Origin: CAYVCG01 sp964449985
GTDB taxonomy: Bacteria > Bacillota > Clostridia > Lachnospirales > WRAX01
Reading direction: 5' to 3'
NCBI GenBank assembly: GCA_964449985.1
Contig: CAYVCG010000022.1
Span: 1-29,903 of the forward strand
Length of the DNA: 29,903 bases
Shown: piece by piece, positions 8,959 to 17,216 of the stretch
Position numbering within the stretch: the stretch's first letter is position 1
How the letters are laid out: the number at the start of each line of letters is the position of its first letter
Made by a program: the position numbers and the translations under genes
The notes under the pieces: model-generated
Databases searched by the model: none
Told to the model about the DNA's origin: nothing
What the model saw: only the letters and a program-made list of their open reading frames with translations

Positions 8959-10158
8959 TTGTCAACATATACGTATACCGCTATTAATACAGAGGGCAGA
9001 AAGATTTACGGAGCGCTTAACCTTGCTTCGGAAGATGCCGTAAAACAGCATTTGGAATCCGATAGTTTATTAAATATAGTGGTTTATAAAAGCGCAACGC
9101 GCTATGTATCAAACCCATATAAAAACGTTCCTGCGCATGAACTTCATGTTTTTTGCCGCCAGATATCCGTTATATACACTTCCCAAATAGCTCTTTTAGA
9201 AGGCATTGTTTTTCTTGCAGGGCAAACAGAAAATAAACAGCTAAAAATAGCTCTGTCCGAAATCCATACACATATGTCTAACGGCATACCATTTGCGGAA
9301 GCAATAGGAATGTATCCCAATATATTTAATTCGTATTTGGTTTCTATGGTTGCTATAGGCGAAACAAGCGGAACGTTGGACAGTATATTCTCAGACCTAG
9401 CGGATTATTATGAAAAAGAAGCTAAAATAAGGAAAAAGATACGCTCGGCTGTTGCTTATCCTGCCGTATTGACTGTTCTTATGTCTGCTATCGTGCTCTT
9501 TTTAATAATTCAGGTTCTGCCTATGTTTCAGGAAACATTATATAAAATGGGTGGGGATATACCCGAGGTTACGAAAGCTATATTATCTGTCAGTACATTT
9601 TTGCAGGTTTATTTGCCTTATATTGGTGTAGCCATTGTTCTTCTTATTATTGCTGCTATATATTATTCCAAGACAACTAGCGGAAGCGCATTTTTTGACC
9701 GCATGAAGGTGTCTTTGCCTTTTAGCAAATATATTAACTCTCGTGTTATAACCGCAAGGCTCGCTAGAAGCCTTTCTATATTATTAAAAAGCGGCGTTCA
9801 TCTTTTAAACGCCTTGGATGATGTTGTTCCTCTTATCGACAACAGTTATATACAAAAACAGTTTGTAGAAAGCGTTAAACAAATAAAGAATGGCGAAGAC
9901 GTTACAGAATCTCTTTCCAAAATAAAAATCTTTCCGCCTCTGTTTTTAAAAATGATTAATATAGGCCAGATCACTGGAAATCTGGATGAAATGCTGGCCA
10001 GAACCACCGGTATCTTTGATGATGAGGTTGATGAATCTCTTAACAGCTTTACTGTTATGATAGAGCCGCTGTTAATCATCATATTGTCAATAATCGTAGG
10101 TATTATCCTTGTTTCCGTAATGCTTCCGATGATAAGCATTATGAACAACATCGGCTGA
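8959..10158 (+). CDS. pilC: PilC/GspF-type inner-membrane platform protein
   Basis: The product has 399 residues with two T2SSF repeats. The first contains VAIGETSGTLDSIFSDLADYYE and the second INIGQITGNLDEMLARTTGIFD, the hallmark G-E/Q-x-(S/T)-G-x-L-(D/x) helices. Three membrane spans lie near residues 170-195, 210-235 and 370-392. PilC is the platform that the ATPase turns to extract or return pilins. The start is TTG at 8959, set by a perfect AGGAGG 8 nt upstream in the pilT tail. It is the only intact gene here that ends in TGA; a TAG follows three codons later. The downstream neighbours encode prepilin-like proteins, as expected for a filament locus. Confidence 0.95.
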   Translation: MSTYTYTAINTEGRKIYGALNLASEDAVKQHLESDSLLNIVVYKSATRYVSNPYKNVPAHELHVFCRQISVIYTSQIALLEGIVFLAGQTENKQLKIALSEIHTHMSNGIPFAEAIGMYPNIFNSYLVSMVAIGETSGTLDSIFSDLADYYEKEAKIRKKIRSAVAYPAVLTVLMSAIVLFLIIQVLPMFQETLYKMGGDIPEVTKAILSVSTFLQVYLPYIGVAIVLLIIAAIYYSKTTSGSAFFDRMKVSLPFSKYINSRVITARLARSLSILLKSGVHLLNALDDVVPLIDNSYIQKQFVESVKQIKNGEDVTESLSKIKIFPPLFLKMINIGQITGNLDEMLARTTGIFDDEVDESLNSFTVMIEPLLIIILSIIVGIILVSVMLPMISIMNNIG

Positions 10159-10191
10159 TATGCATAGTTTTTATAAAAGGGGTGAAGCGTA

Positions 10192-10506
10192 ATGAAGCGC
10201 GCTATAGATCTAAAGCTTTTCAGCGTTATTACGGCTACGTTGCTCATTGCTTTCATCGTGGCGACAACGTTTGTTTCTATGCTTTCATATAATAAAGGCA
10301 TTGATGAGCGCACCACGGAAAACATAATAAAAATAATACAAAAAGCTGCGTTGCAATGCTATGCTCTGGAAGGCTCTTATCCTCCTGATATTTATTATTT
10401 GGCCGATAATTACCAGATAACCTTAAACGAGGATGCATACTTTTATTATTACAGCGTTTACGCCGACAATATCATGCCGGAAATACAGGTTATTTCAAAG
10501 GACTAA
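10192..10506 (+). CDS. Pilin-like protein without a prepilin cleavage site
   Basis: This 104-residue protein has an N-terminal hydrophobic helix (about 8-30, LKLFSVITATLLIAFIVATT) and a short soluble part, AALQCYALEGSYPPDIYYL, that resembles the pilin pattern of a helix followed by an age/size-signature G-x-Y-P segment. It lacks the G-F-T-x-x-E peptidase site of its neighbours, so it would stay as an N-in membrane anchor or be a non-processed core component. A GGGGTGA is positioned just before the ATG. It lies between pilC and two canonical prepilin genes. Role as minor pilin or assembly factor is inference. Confidence 0.75.
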   Translation: MKRAIDLKLFSVITATLLIAFIVATTFVSMLSYNKGIDERTTENIIKIIQKAALQCYALEGSYPPDIYYLADNYQITLNEDAYFYYYSVYADNIMPEIQVISKD

Positions 10507-10524
10507 GACAGGTGGTGTTAAAGA

Positions 10525-11046
10525 TTGGGTGGCAAATTTAACAATACACAAGGCAATTCTCTTATAGAGCTGACTATGGTCATGATGCTTTTGATTTTGT
10601 TCGGCTTTACTATTTTTACAATCATCTATTCCAGCAGTAACGCACAGCAAAAGCTTCTGGCAAATAAAGATACTCAAATAGATGCAAGAATTGCCCTTTC
10701 ATATGTTGATGTCAAAATAAGGCAAAATGATGCCGTCGGAGCCGTAAACGTCGTGGAAAACCCAGAAACGGGCCAGGACTCCATTCTCATAAGAAACGAA
10801 ACAGCTGAAAACCCTTATGACATATGGATATTCTATCACGACAACGGGATATACGAATTCCTTGGTCTTCCAGGCGAACTGCCTTCCGTTGATTATAGCA
10901 TTCTAATACTGGGAAACGAGGATTTGAGCTATACCGTTGATTTTGACGAAGAAAAAAAATGTATAACAAATACAATATCATATAAATACGGAAACGATAT
11001 AAAGGATCTTTCTGCTATTTCGTATTTAAGATCCTCCAGCTATTAA
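10525..11046 (+). CDS. Type IV prepilin-like protein
   Basis: The 173-residue product begins MGGKFNNTQG, then NSLIELTMVMMLLILFGF. This is a prepilin leader with a cleavage glycine, Glu at mature position 5 (NSLIE) and a hydrophobic assembly helix. The mature domain (TQIDARIALSYVDVKIRQND) resembles minor pseudopilins of the GspJ/PilW type and DUF4860-like pilins of clostridia. The start is TTG at 10525, supported by GGTGGTG 8 nt upstream; no ATG would keep the leader. It needs a PilD-type peptidase encoded elsewhere. It forms part of the cluster with 18- and 44-nt gaps on either side. Confidence 0.85.
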   Translation: MGGKFNNTQGNSLIELTMVMMLLILFGFTIFTIIYSSSNAQQKLLANKDTQIDARIALSYVDVKIRQNDAVGAVNVVENPETGQDSILIRNETAENPYDIWIFYHDNGIYEFLGLPGELPSVDYSILILGNEDLSYTVDFDEEKKCITNTISYKYGNDIKDLSAISYLRSSSY

Positions 11047-11090
11047 GAGCCATAGAAACATTACCGTTAAATATAATCGGAGGCTTTGAA

Positions 11091-11678
11091 ATGTTTAAAA
11101 AACTTTTTAAAAATAACAACGGCTTTACATTGACCGAAACATTGATTTCCATAGCCGCTTTGGCCTTAATGAGTGGATTTATTCTGCAAATGTTTATGGT
11201 TTCTTCAAACGCGAACACCAAAGCCCAAAACATTGATAAAGCTTCGTCCGAAGCCTTATGCATGATAGAAACATTAAAGTCTTTAAAAAGCTATGATGAT
11301 CTGTTTGACAACGATCTTTTAGGCCCTGGCTTTTCTCCGGGAAATGAAAATGCTTTCTATTATTGGTATAACGCCGAGTGGGAATTAATCGACTCAACTA
11401 ACTACACTCAAACCCGTTACAACTTTGATAATGAAGGCGAGCAATATCCAAATGATGCGCGTTTTGCCATTAAGCTTTCAATGACAGAAAAAACTATACC
11501 AAATGCTGAACAAACGTTGTTAACCGCATATTCATTATCAAATGATGCGCCCATAAAAAAATATCAAAGTGCGGGGAATTTCATCGAAATAACAGCGCAA
11601 GGCTTTGATTTGGAGCAAACTCTGGAAAAGAGAGAATTGGCTTTATATAACGCTTCCAAATATTTCTTTGCGGATTAA
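11091..11678 (+). CDS. Type IV prepilin-like protein with canonical GFTLTE leader
   Basis: The product has 195 residues. The leader MFKKLFKNNNG is followed by FTLTETLISIAALALMSGFI: Gly at -1, Phe at +1 and Glu at +5, the textbook class III/type IVa signal read by prepilin peptidase. The soluble domain is acidic and aromatic (NENAFYYWYNAEWELIDSTN). GGAGG lies about 8 nt before the ATG. This is the best-conserved pilin in the cluster, though at this length it is more likely a minor than a major pilin. Confidence 0.88.
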   Translation: MFKKLFKNNNGFTLTETLISIAALALMSGFILQMFMVSSNANTKAQNIDKASSEALCMIETLKSLKSYDDLFDNDLLGPGFSPGNENAFYYWYNAEWELIDSTNYTQTRYNFDNEGEQYPNDARFAIKLSMTEKTIPNAEQTLLTAYSLSNDAPIKKYQSAGNFIEITAQGFDLEQTLEKRELALYNASKYFFAD

Positions 11679-11737
11679 ATAAAAAATACAGAAACATCAT
11701 ATGTTTATTAATCGTATAAAAAAGTAGGTGAACGCTT

Positions 11738-12487
11738 TTGAAAGCGAAAGCTTGTTTTATAGAACGTTTACAAAAATTAAATAACGAAGATGGAGCGTCG
11801 TCTGTTCTTGTCGTCTTTATGATGATTATTCTTGTGACGCTGGGCGCATTTTCGCTGGTTTCTTCCAATGTGAATATAGGGATGGCAAAAAAAGCAGTTA
11901 GTTCCAACAAAGTGTTCTATAATCTAGATGCATATGGCGAACAGTTCATTTGCGATGTCGATTATGCGCTTGCTCAGGCGGAAACTTTTGCCACAGAATA
12001 TATCGCGGGTGAAGGCTATTTAAAGCAGCAATATGACGGCCTACCGGATGTTTTGCAAAATGAAATCGTATCCGGTTTTGAAAAATCGCAAGACAAAGCA
12101 TCTTATGGAGATTTTATTCTTAACCGCCTGTATTTCTATCAGGCTAACAAAAATTTATCTGATTTAAAAAATGAATATTTAGGTATAATCGTTATGCCGT
12201 TTTTTGACGATAATAATAACGAAACGAGTGTGACGGACATTGCGGTGGATACTGTATTATTGTCCTCAGAGAATGAGCGTACAAGCCTTAACATATCCTT
12301 TACCGTAAATCCGTTGGTCTACAGCTTTAGTTATGATTTGGATAGTCCTTTGCCCAAAGGTTATTCCTTTGAAAAAGAGCAAAAACCTCGTTTGTTTATA
12401 GAGAGATGGAATGAGAGAAGCTCGCCTTTTGAGTATGATCAACAGGAAGAAGAGCTATGGGACGGAAGCGTCGTTCCTGTAAATTAG
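11738..12487 (+). CDS. PilX-like minor pilin / membrane-anchored filament protein
   Basis: The 249-residue product has a short N-terminus ending NNEDG, a hydrophobic helix ASSVLVVFMMIILVTLGAFS, then a conserved-looking segment SSNKVFYNLDAYGEQFICDV. A glycine before the helix and this layout match PilX/PilX_N-type pilins, in which Glu+5 may be missing, as it is here. The start is TTG at 11738 with GTAGGTGA 7 nt upstream. It ends in TAG. It is the fourth pilin-like gene in a row and is followed by a purine-rich tandem repeat before the transglutaminase gene. Family identity is by pattern only. Confidence 0.75.
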   Translation: MKAKACFIERLQKLNNEDGASSVLVVFMMIILVTLGAFSLVSSNVNIGMAKKAVSSNKVFYNLDAYGEQFICDVDYALAQAETFATEYIAGEGYLKQQYDGLPDVLQNEIVSGFEKSQDKASYGDFILNRLYFYQANKNLSDLKNEYLGIIVMPFFDDNNNETSVTDIAVDTVLLSSENERTSLNISFTVNPLVYSFSYDLDSPLPKGYSFEKEQKPRLFIERWNERSSPFEYDQQEEELWDGSVVPVN

Positions 12488-12497
12488 TTAAAGAGGA

Positions 12498-12539
12498 AAA
12501 AAAGAGAACAGAAAAAAGAGAACAGAAAAAAGAGAAGAA
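12498..12539 (+). repeat. Purine-rich tandem repeat, 14-bp unit, 3 copies
   Basis: AAAAAAGAGAACAG occurs at 12498-12511 and 12512-12525, and as AAAAAAGAGAAGAA at 12526-12539. It fills almost the whole 73-bp gap between the PilX-like gene and the transglutaminase-like gene. It is all-purine apart from two C residues. It could vary in length by slippage and alter spacing ahead of the next gene, but the actual ribosome binding site (GGGGGGAT) lies beyond it. Confidence 0.85.
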
Positions 12540-12560
12540 AATGTGTTTGGGGGGATATTT

Positions 12561-13355
12561 ATGAAAAAAGTTGCATTTTTTGTTATGTTTTTTTTAACAT
12601 GCTGTCTTATGAGCGTTGTCGCTTTTGCCCAACCCTCTTTTGATAAATCCAATACATCTAAAGGCATTTTGGGCGTAACATATGACGGCGGTCTTACCAA
12701 AAAAATAAGGCTAACTGTTGAAATGGCGGGAAATACAAATAAGTATCAATACATTATTAACACAAACAAACAAATCAGCATCCCGTTGCAGCTAGGAAAT
12801 GGTGAATATTCTGTCAAGTTGCTTGAAAACGTAAGTGGTAATTCTTACAGGGTTATTGCTCAGGACAAATTTAGTGCGACAATAACCTCACCCAACGATA
12901 TGTTTTTGGTGACCTCCCCTATAGTCAACTATGCGGCTGATATGAAGGCAATAAAGGGATATAACGAGCTGCTGAAATCAAAAACCACCAAAAACGATAA
13001 AATAACAACCACATATGAAGACGTGGTTACAAAATACGTTTACGATACTGAAAAGGCAAAAAATCCTCCGGCTGATTATGTTCCTGTTATTGATGCTATT
13101 TATGATTCAAAAAAGGCTATATGTTATGATTATTCCGTTATGATGGCATCGGTTTTAAGAAGCCAAGGAATCCCTGTTAAGCTTGTTATGGGATATGCAC
13201 CGGAAATAAAGGAATATCACGCATGGAACGAAATCTATATGGACAACAAATGGGTGGTTGTGGACACGACTTATGACTCTGCATATGCCCATGCAAATCA
13301 AAACTATAGCATGGTTAAAGATGGCTCTAAGTTTAAGGTTGTTAAAGTATATTAA
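12561..13355 (+). CDS. Secreted transglutaminase-like (papain-fold) protein
   Basis: The product has 264 residues. A signal peptide (MKKVAFFVMFFLTCCLMSVVAFA, cleavage probable after AFA) directs export. The C-terminal domain carries the transglutaminase-core triad: Cys188 in SKKAICYDYS, His220 in EYHAWNEIY and Asp235 in VVVDTTYD. In bacteria this domain is mostly a cysteine protease or amidase/transferase acting on surface proteins or peptidoglycan. The ATG at 12561 follows a GGGGGGAT site; an upstream in-frame GTG at 12543 would break the signal peptide. It is the last gene of the pilus cluster, so it may process or cross-link the filament or the wall around it; that link is inferred from position only. 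Confidence 0.88.
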   Translation: MKKVAFFVMFFLTCCLMSVVAFAQPSFDKSNTSKGILGVTYDGGLTKKIRLTVEMAGNTNKYQYIINTNKQISIPLQLGNGEYSVKLLENVSGNSYRVIAQDKFSATITSPNDMFLVTSPIVNYAADMKAIKGYNELLKSKTTKNDKITTTYEDVVTKYVYDTEKAKNPPADYVPVIDAIYDSKKAICYDYSVMMASVLRSQGIPVKLVMGYAPEIKEYHAWNEIYMDNKWVVVDTTYDSAYAHANQNYSMVKDGSKFKVVKVY

Positions 13356-13380
13356 AATAATTATATTAGAATAGATATTA

Positions 13381-13510
13381 CACGATGTCGACAAATACTA
13401 AAATTTCTAACGGACGGCCAATGGCCGCCCCTACAAATGGCATAAAATCGGAATTTCTGTAGGGGTGCGCATTGCGCGTCCGTATTGCTATATTAATTGT
13501 CGGCAGCCTG
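13381..13510 (+). repeat. MITE-like 130-bp palindromic repeat, copy 1
   Basis: This element occurs again at 18188-18317 in the same orientation at roughly 88-90% identity by eye. It folds on itself: a 26-nt arm at 13410-13435 (ACGGACGGCCAATGGCCGCC...) pairs imperfectly with 13458-13483, and each arm contains its own small palindrome (GGCCAATGGCC; GCGCAATGCGC). The ends carry imperfect inverted repeats (TGTCGACAA versus TGCCGACAA). A 24-bp sequence at 13355-13378 is repeated at 13511-13534 with 22 matches, directly bracketing the element like a target duplication. It separates the transglutaminase-like gene from its terminator. It contains no ORF of note. Confidence 0.85.
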
Positions 13511-13537
13511 AAATAATTATATTAAAATAAATATCAG

Positions 13538-13574
13538 CATCCCTTTGAATTTTTGATTCAAGGGATGTTTTTTT
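13538..13574 (+). terminator. Rho-independent terminator of the addB-pil cluster
   Basis: CATCCCTTTGAAT (13538-13550) pairs with ATTCAAGGGATG (13556-13567), with one bulged T and a 5-nt loop, and is followed by seven T residues. It is a classical intrinsic terminator. The MITE-like repeat now lies between it and the last gene. Confidence 0.88.
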
Positions 13575-13594
13575 CTTTTAACTTAATTACCTGA

Positions 13595-13623
13595 TTGTAA
13601 GAACTATGCTTTTGTGATATATT
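13595..13623 (+). promoter_or_regulatory. Probable sigma-A promoter of the glycosyltransferase pair
   Basis: TTGTAA (13595-13600), a 17-nt spacer and TATATT (13618-13623) lie just past the preceding terminator. The predicted start site is near 13630. The ribosome binding site AAAAGGGGA follows at 13641-13649, so the two glycosyltransferase genes probably form their own transcript. Confidence 0.6.
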
Positions 13624-13656
13624 ATTATGGAAATAATTACAAAAGGGGATATTACA

Positions 13657-16600
13657 ATGTCATTACTTTTTCTGCTATTGCTTATATCTATTATTTATCT
13701 TGTTGCATGTGTTGTATTAAAGAAAAGTATTTACGAGATTTTTCAAAGCAATATATCTATTGTTATTCTTGTCGGCATGTTTATCTCTATTATAGCAACG
13801 TTTGTCAGCGAAGGGCACCCCACAGATATAGGCTGTTTTAATGCATGGTCTAGGATGCTCTATTCTGATGGCTTTTCAAAGTTTTATACGTCTCCAGCTT
13901 TTACGGATTATCCTCCGGGATACATGTATGTGTTATATGCCATTGGCGCTATCCGCGCTTTGTTTGAAAGCTTTTCAATATCATATAACTATGTTCTGCT
14001 GTTAAAGCTTCCGGCTATTATGGCGAATATTATTACCGGTGTTTTTATTTATGCAGTGGCAAGAAAAAAAACAACCGAAACAAAATCCATAGCATTAAGC
14101 TTGTTTTATATATTAAATCCTTTAGTATTGTTTAACGCATCTGTTTGGGGCCAGGTTGACTCTATACATACGCTTACGATAATAATGGCCATTTATTTTA
14201 TTATTGAGAAAAAATTGTTGCAAAGCTCTCTTGTTTTCGTTTTATGCGTGTTGATAAAGCCGCAATCCTTTATGTTTTCACCCCTCTATATTTTTGTTTT
14301 CTTTATGAACTTAAAAGAAGAAACCATCGGTATGTATAATTATATTATTGATCAAAAAAAGCGATTCTTTAAGATTAGTGAATTTTTGGTTGCAGGAAAG
14401 CCGTTTTTTAAGCTTCTACTAACGTATATAAGATATTTTTTGTTGTGTGCCTGTTTCGCTTTCTTTCTTATACTGCCCTTCGCTGATACGAAAGGCGCAG
14501 GGTTTAATCTTATGCCTATCATACAGCAATATATCGACACTCTGAGCTCCTATAACTACGCATCTGTAAACGCATATAACCTTTACGCATTATTGGGGCT
14601 AAACTGGTATAGCGCCGATAACACATTCCTCGGCATTGCGCTAACAACATGGGGAAACATTATTCTTGTTCTGATTGTTATATTCAGTTTATATATGCTT
14701 TCCCGCTCTCGTATAAAATCCAACTATTTTTTCATTGCAGCGATAATAAATATGCTGACGTTTGCATTTTCGATAAAAATGCATGAGCGCTATGCTTTTC
14801 CCGTTATTGCGCTTTTGCTTATGGCGTATATATACAAAATGGATAAACGGATATTATATACTTTTTTTGCCGCATCGTTTGTTGTATTTGCAAACTGCGT
14901 TGATGTTCTCCGTATTACTTTAACCGCTGAGGACTGGGTTTTCAGTAACGTTACGATGCCGATATTCTCATTTATGACTTTGGCTGTCGCTGCTCTTATG
15001 GTTGTTTTAGCCTTCAAGGTTTATCCAAAACATAAATTTGGATTAGATGAAGACGATATTTTATCTTCTCAATTTGGCGATTCTTCCAATGCGAATACGT
15101 GGATTCCGCTTGTAGAAATCGAGAAAAAGGGTTCTGATTCTAGCGATAATAATCAAATATCCGCCGAGACAATAGAGCAGCCCGAAAAAACTGAATCTTT
15201 GGATGAAACCCAACAACCCGAACCAATCCCTCCGGCATTTGAGATTCAAAAATCAGAAGAACCCGCCAGAATGCGCAAGAAGGATTATTTATCAATGCTG
15301 GTAGTCACTATTGTTTACGCTGTAGTTGCGTTTGCAAATTTGGGGAATACGTCTGGGCCGCAATCTATATGGGTTTCCTCAGAAACGAAAGAGGTTATTG
15401 TTGATTTGGGGCAGGTTAATCACATTAAAAAAGCCCATTGGTTTTTAGGCGTCCAGCCGGACAAAGTGTTTACTATTTCCACGTCAGACGATGGTGAAAA
15501 CTGGTCACAAAAGGCAGACGTAACAACAAAATCCGTTTTCTCATGGTCAAACGTTGATATAGGTAGTACCGCAAGATATATTAAGCTGGAAACGGAAGCA
15601 GATGATCTTTCATTTGTGGAAATGGGCTTTGAGGATAATAAAGGCAAGCTAATATCTGTTGCAAGCAGCAACTCTGCGGAGCTTTTTGACGAGCAGGAAT
15701 TTATTCCCATTAACTTTCCAGATAAAACCGAAACAAATGAATACATGAGCGGAACGTATTTTGATGAGATATACCATGCAAGAACGGCTTATGAATATAT
15801 AAACAAGCTTCCTGTATACGAAAATACTCATCCCCCACTTGGCAAGGTCATAATTTCCTTCGGTATATCAATATTTGGTATGACGCCATTTGGATGGAGA
15901 TTTGCGGGAACGCTATTCGGAGTTTTAATGCTCCCGCTCATATTTATTTTTGCAAAACGTATGTTTAAGGGCACGTTTTGGGCATTTTTTGCAACAACTA
16001 TTTTTGCCTTCGATTTCATGCACTATGCCCAAACCCGCCTTGCCACAATTGATACTTATATAACGTTTTTTGTTATCGCTATGTTTTATTATATGTATAA
16101 GTATTGGCGTATGAGCTTTTATGACACGCCATTTAGAAAAACGCTTTGGCCGCTGTTTATGTCCGGGCTTTGTATGGGTCTTGGCATTGCTTGTAAGTGG
16201 CCCGGCGTTTATGCCGCAGCAGGGCTTGCTGTGATATTCTTCATCGTTATATTCCGGCGGTTTTATGAGTATATGAACGCTCCAAAGCACGATATAGAAG
16301 CGGATGTTTCCAAATTCCCGAAATATATAGGCATAACTCTTTTATGCTGTTTGGTTTTCTTTATTATTATTCCTGCTATTATTTATTGCGTAAGCTATAT
16401 ACCGTATTATCTAACGGATAGCCTTTATCCCAACAGGGAAGCAATACCGTTTTTAACGAACAACCCTGGGCTTAATATGCTTTTCCCTGACAATATCGTA
16501 GGAAACTTTTTGGCATCTATTGTTCAAGCCCAAATAAATATGTTTGACTACCATTCGATGCTTGTTTCGACGCATCCTTATTCATCTCCGTGGTGGTCTT

Positions 16601-17184
16601 GGACGATTATTATTAAGCCAATATATTATTATTCAAACTATTATTCAGAAACAATAAGAGCAGGAATAAGCTCCTTTGGAAACCCGGCTGTTTGGATAGG
16701 TGGTCTGGTGGCCTTGGGGTATACCGTTAAGGATTTGTTTAATAATTTGGCATCAGGAGCAAAGCTGTTTGCCGTTATTGTTATCGGATTTGCCGCGCAG
16801 TTTATAATCGGTAATGTCGCCATACTTATTACTGTTCTGGCGATTGTTGCATATTGCGTTGTCCAGCTATACCAACGGAAGAAGTATATCCCATCGTTCC
16901 TTATTATTGGTTATTTTGCGCAGCTTGTATTTTGGATACCAGTTACAAGAACAACGTATATTTATCACTATTTTCCGTGCGTTCCGTTTCTTGTTTTGCT
17001 TCTTACGTATATGTTTAAGGATTTATCGGTAAAATACAGGATAAAGCCCGCAGTTATTTATTTATGCGCTGTAGTTGCGCTCTTTATAATGTATTATCCT
17101 GTGCTCACGGGAACAGGCGTTTATTTGCCGTATGTTCAGCGTATTCTAAAGCTCTTTACGCCGTATTGGCAACTTGTTTCATAA
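13657..17184 (+). CDS. Double GT-C membrane glycosyltransferase: N-terminal mannosyltransferase-like half, discoidin-like domain, C-terminal PMT (GT39) half
   Basis: The product has 1175 residues. Residues 1 to about 450 form a polytopic membrane half with acidic loop residues after TM1 and NASVWGQVDSIHTL, a signature of GT-C polyprenol-dependent sugar transferases. A hydrophilic acidic linker (about 460-560) and another membrane span lead into a beta-rich extracytoplasmic domain (about 580-680, VIVDLGQVNHIKKAHWF ... FTISTSDDGENWS ... ARYIKLE) of the discoidin/F5-8C type. The C-terminal half (about 710-1175) is a protein-mannosyltransferase domain with FDEIYHARTAYEYI, NTHPPLGK and HYAQTRLATIDTY. 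The ATG at 13657 has AAAAGGGGA 7 nt upstream; an earlier in-frame ATG at 13627 has none. It should transfer sugar from a lipid-phosphate donor to an exported acceptor. The next gene can make that donor. Acceptor and sugar are unknown. Confidence 0.88.
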   Translation: MSLLFLLLLISIIYLVACVVLKKSIYEIFQSNISIVILVGMFISIIATFVSEGHPTDIGCFNAWSRMLYSDGFSKFYTSPAFTDYPPGYMYVLYAIGAIRALFESFSISYNYVLLLKLPAIMANIITGVFIYAVARKKTTETKSIALSLFYILNPLVLFNASVWGQVDSIHTLTIIMAIYFIIEKKLLQSSLVFVLCVLIKPQSFMFSPLYIFVFFMNLKEETIGMYNYIIDQKKRFFKISEFLVAGKPFFKLLLTYIRYFLLCACFAFFLILPFADTKGAGFNLMPIIQQYIDTLSSYNYASVNAYNLYALLGLNWYSADNTFLGIALTTWGNIILVLIVIFSLYMLSRSRIKSNYFFIAAIINMLTFAFSIKMHERYAFPVIALLLMAYIYKMDKRILYTFFAASFVVFANCVDVLRITLTAEDWVFSNVTMPIFSFMTLAVAALMVVLAFKVYPKHKFGLDEDDILSSQFGDSSNANTWIPLVEIEKKGSDSSDNNQISAETIEQPEKTESLDETQQPEPIPPAFEIQKSEEPARMRKKDYLSMLVVTIVYAVVAFANLGNTSGPQSIWVSSETKEVIVDLGQVNHIKKAHWFLGVQPDKVFTISTSDDGENWSQKADVTTKSVFSWSNVDIGSTARYIKLETEADDLSFVEMGFEDNKGKLISVASSNSAELFDEQEFIPINFPDKTETNEYMSGTYFDEIYHARTAYEYINKLPVYENTHPPLGKVIISFGISIFGMTPFGWRFAGTLFGVLMLPLIFIFAKRMFKGTFWAFFATTIFAFDFMHYAQTRLATIDTYITFFVIAMFYYMYKYWRMSFYDTPFRKTLWPLFMSGLCMGLGIACKWPGVYAAAGLAVIFFIVIFRRFYEYMNAPKHDIEADVSKFPKYIGITLLCCLVFFIIIPAIIYCVSYIPYYLTDSLYPNREAIPFLTNNPGLNMLFPDNIVGNFLASIVQAQINMFDYHSMLVSTHPYSSPWWSWTIIIKPIYYYSNYYSETIRAGISSFGNPAVWIGGLVALGYTVKDLFNNLASGAKLFAVIVIGFAAQFIIGNVAILITVLAIVAYCVVQLYQRKKYIPSFLIIGYFAQLVFWIPVTRTTYIYHYFPCVPFLVLLLTYMFKDLSVKYRIKPAVIYLCAVVALFIMYYPVLTGTGVYLPYVQRILKLFTPYWQLVS

Positions 17185-17216
17185 GTAATAAACCAAATAA
17201 GAATGGAGTGCTTTTT

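Noticed and set aside
13381..13510. CRISPR repeat-spacer structure from the palindromic repeats
   Set aside because: Only two copies, nearly 5 kb apart, with no regular spacers and no cas genes.
17064..17216. N-terminal extension of the GT2 enzyme from an upstream in-frame start
   Set aside because: It would lie inside the preceding gene, has no ribosome site, and the added residues (Cys/Ser-rich) are not part of the family.
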